Shown here piece after piece: positions 6,901 to 8,005 of a DNA stretch of 8,005 nt. The stretch is from Flavobacteriaceae bacterium (GTDB lineage: Bacteria; Bacteroidota; Bacteroidia; Flavobacteriales; Flavobacteriaceae), in the NCBI GenBank assembly GCA_013003145.1, contig JABDLH010000011.1, forward strand, positions 1 through 8,005, given 5' to 3'. A program made the position numbers and the translations under genes. The notes under the pieces were generated by a model. The model worked only from the letters and a program-made list of their open reading frames with translations. It was not told the DNA's origin and made no database searches. Position 1 is the first letter of the stretch; every line of letters begins with the position of its first letter.

Positions 6901-7593
6901 ATGAAAAAGAAAATATTGATGATCGGCGGTTCTCACGGGATCGGCAAATCTATAGTACAAGAAATACAGGACACCCATGAAGTTCATGTGGCTTCCAGGA
7001 CCAATGACGGGCTGGAGGGTCTTAATGTACACTATCATAAATTGGATGTGCTTGCAGACGATTTAGACACCTCGGCTTTACCAGGCAGCTTAGACGGGTT
7101 TATATACTGCCCGGGTAGTATCACCCTGAAACCCTTTAAAATGTTGAAGCTAGATGATTTTCGCTCAGAAATGGAACTCAACTTTTTCAGCCTGGTCAAG
7201 ATTCTACAGGCTGTCATGCCCAAGATGACCGAAGGTGGATCCGTGGTTCTGTTCAGTACGGTAGCCGTAGGGACCGGGATGCCCTTCCATGCCAGCGTCG
7301 CTGCTGCCAAAGGTGCTATAGAAGGCTTCGCTAGGGCTATGGCTGCCGAGTACGCCCCCAAAGTGCGGATAAATGTGATCGCTCCCTCGCTGGTCGATAC
7401 TCCATTATCCTCCCGACTACTCAACAACGAGAAAAAGCAGGAATCAATGGCAGAGAGGCACCCTTTAAAGCGGTTTGGAAAACCGGAAGACATCGCCGCA
7501 ATGGCCACCTTCTTATTGAGTGACGGAAGCAGCTGGATGACCGGTCAGACTCTCGGCGTTGACGGCGGTCTTGGAGTCTTAAACCTAAACTAG
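6901..7593 (+). CDS. Short-chain dehydrogenase/reductase-like protein lacking the catalytic Tyr
   Basis: The 230-residue product has the length and fold of a classical SDR. GGSHGIG (9-15) is the nucleotide-binding glycine motif, and ASRT (31-34) after the second strand favours NADP(H). Asn94 in ELNFFS matches the tetrad Asn, and the C-terminal WMTGQTLGVDGG (212-223) is typical. The active site is abnormal. Lys137 of the YxxxK motif is kept, but the Tyr position is Val133 (ASVAAAK, 131-137), and Thr120 stands at the catalytic Ser position 13 residues before it, with Ser119 beside it. Ordinary Tyr-dependent hydride transfer is therefore doubtful; it may be a pseudoenzyme, a sensor of NADP(H), or use other chemistry. 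The ATG follows the SRPBCC stop with no gap, and the stop lies 1 nt before the photolyase ATG, indicating tight coupling. Fold is secure; activity is not. Confidence 0.88.
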   Translation: MKKKILMIGGSHGIGKSIVQEIQDTHEVHVASRTNDGLEGLNVHYHKLDVLADDLDTSALPGSLDGFIYCPGSITLKPFKMLKLDDFRSEMELNFFSLVKILQAVMPKMTEGGSVVLFSTVAVGTGMPFHASVAAAKGAIEGFARAMAAEYAPKVRINVIAPSLVDTPLSSRLLNNEKKQESMAERHPLKRFGKPEDIAAMATFLLSDGSSWMTGQTLGVDGGLGVLNLN

Positions 7594-7594
7594 G

Positions 7595-8005
7595 ATGAAA
7601 GAACCCATCTCCATTTTCTGGTTCAGAAGAGACCTTCGCCTTGATGATAATGTCGGTTTCTGGAATGCTTTAAAAGGTGAATACCCAGTAATGCCGTTGT
7701 TTATTTTTGATACGGAAATACTGGATAGTTTACCCGAAGACGACGCCAGGGTGACTTTTATCTATGACCGTTTACAACAAATGAGGCAACAGTTGCAGGA
7801 CGAACACGATAGTTCTATTGCATTGCTCCATGGAGAGCCGCTACAGTTGATAAAAGACCTATGCTCAGAATACCGGGTAGCGGAAGTATATACTAACCAT
7901 GATTATGAGCCATACGCCACCAAAAGAGACCGGGAAATAAGAGACTTCTTAGAAGCTAAGGATATTGCTTTCCACACCTTTAAGGACCAGGTGATCTTTG
8001 AAAAA
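7595..8005 (+). CDS. Cryptochrome/photolyase family protein, N-terminal part (3' end outside window)
   Basis: The first 137 codons are present and remain open at the window end. They form the N-terminal alpha/beta antenna-binding domain of the photolyase/cryptochrome family: FWFRRDLRLDDN (8-19), VMPLFIFDTEIL (32-43), LLHGEP (77-82) and YTNHDYEPYATKRDREI (99-115), ending at DQVIFEK. The family repairs UV-induced pyrimidine dimers with blue light and FAD, or acts as a blue-light sensor. The FAD-binding and substrate residues lie in the missing C-terminal half, so CPD photolyase, (6-4) photolyase and cryptochrome cannot be separated here. ATG 7595 follows the SDR stop by 1 nt, within the string TAGGATG, so it is probably translated by coupling with the SDR. 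Strong family call, open subtype. Confidence 0.92.
   Translation, partial: MKEPISIFWFRRDLRLDDNVGFWNALKGEYPVMPLFIFDTEILDSLPEDDARVTFIYDRLQQMRQQLQDEHDSSIALLHGEPLQLIKDLCSEYRVAEVYTNHDYEPYATKRDREIRDFLEAKDIAFHTFKDQVIFEK

Noticed and set aside
7035..7508. 157-codon minus-strand ORF
   Set aside because: It is antisense to the SDR, whose protein is clearly conserved; the antisense translation shows no recognisable domain.

Overview
The window looks like a chromosomal segment from a marine-type member of the Bacteroidota, most likely the Flavobacteriaceae. This rests on gene content: an exported LmbE/PIG-L deacetylase of more than 800 residues, a DUF2911-TPR protein, a SSS symporter with a large loop insert, and a light-associated SRPBCC-SDR-photolyase row. 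One promoter also has the Bacteroidota -7 element (TAnnTTTG), and ribosome binding sites are weak or absent. The genus cannot be fixed from the sequence alone. No RNA gene, insertion sequence, CRISPR array or integration scar was seen.

Layout. (1) Positions 1-4280, plus strand: a tight three-gene operon of a 5'-truncated PIG-L deacetylase, a 33-residue single-helix membrane microprotein, and a 568-residue sodium/solute symporter, with 1-nt gaps between genes. The microprotein is easy to miss and is the most novel-looking item here. (2) Positions 4279-4306: a hairpin shared as terminator by the symporter and the convergent gene that follows. (3) Positions 4328-6211, minus strand: a secreted DUF2911-TPR protein with its own promoter and a 15-bp palindrome upstream, preceded on that strand by an exported or membrane-anchored beta-propeller-like protein. 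(4) Positions 6212-6408: an AT-rich divergent intergenic region with three phased TTnAACA direct repeats. (5) Positions 6409-8005, plus strand: an SRPBCC protein, a short-chain dehydrogenase-like protein and the start of a photolyase/cryptochrome gene cut by the window end, with gaps of 0 and 1 nt.

How the genes may work together. The deacetylase, microprotein and symporter probably process and import one N-acetylated substrate, with deacetylation in the periplasm and Na+-coupled uptake across the inner membrane. The microprotein may be an accessory helix of the symporter, and the symporter has a roughly 90-residue insert placed by hand alignment in a periplasmic loop. The SRPBCC-SDR-photolyase row looks like part of a light-response/DNA-repair cluster. 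Its SDR lacks the catalytic Tyr (Val) and has Thr at the catalytic Ser position, so it may not be an ordinary oxidoreductase. Substrates and regulators for all three transcription units are inference.
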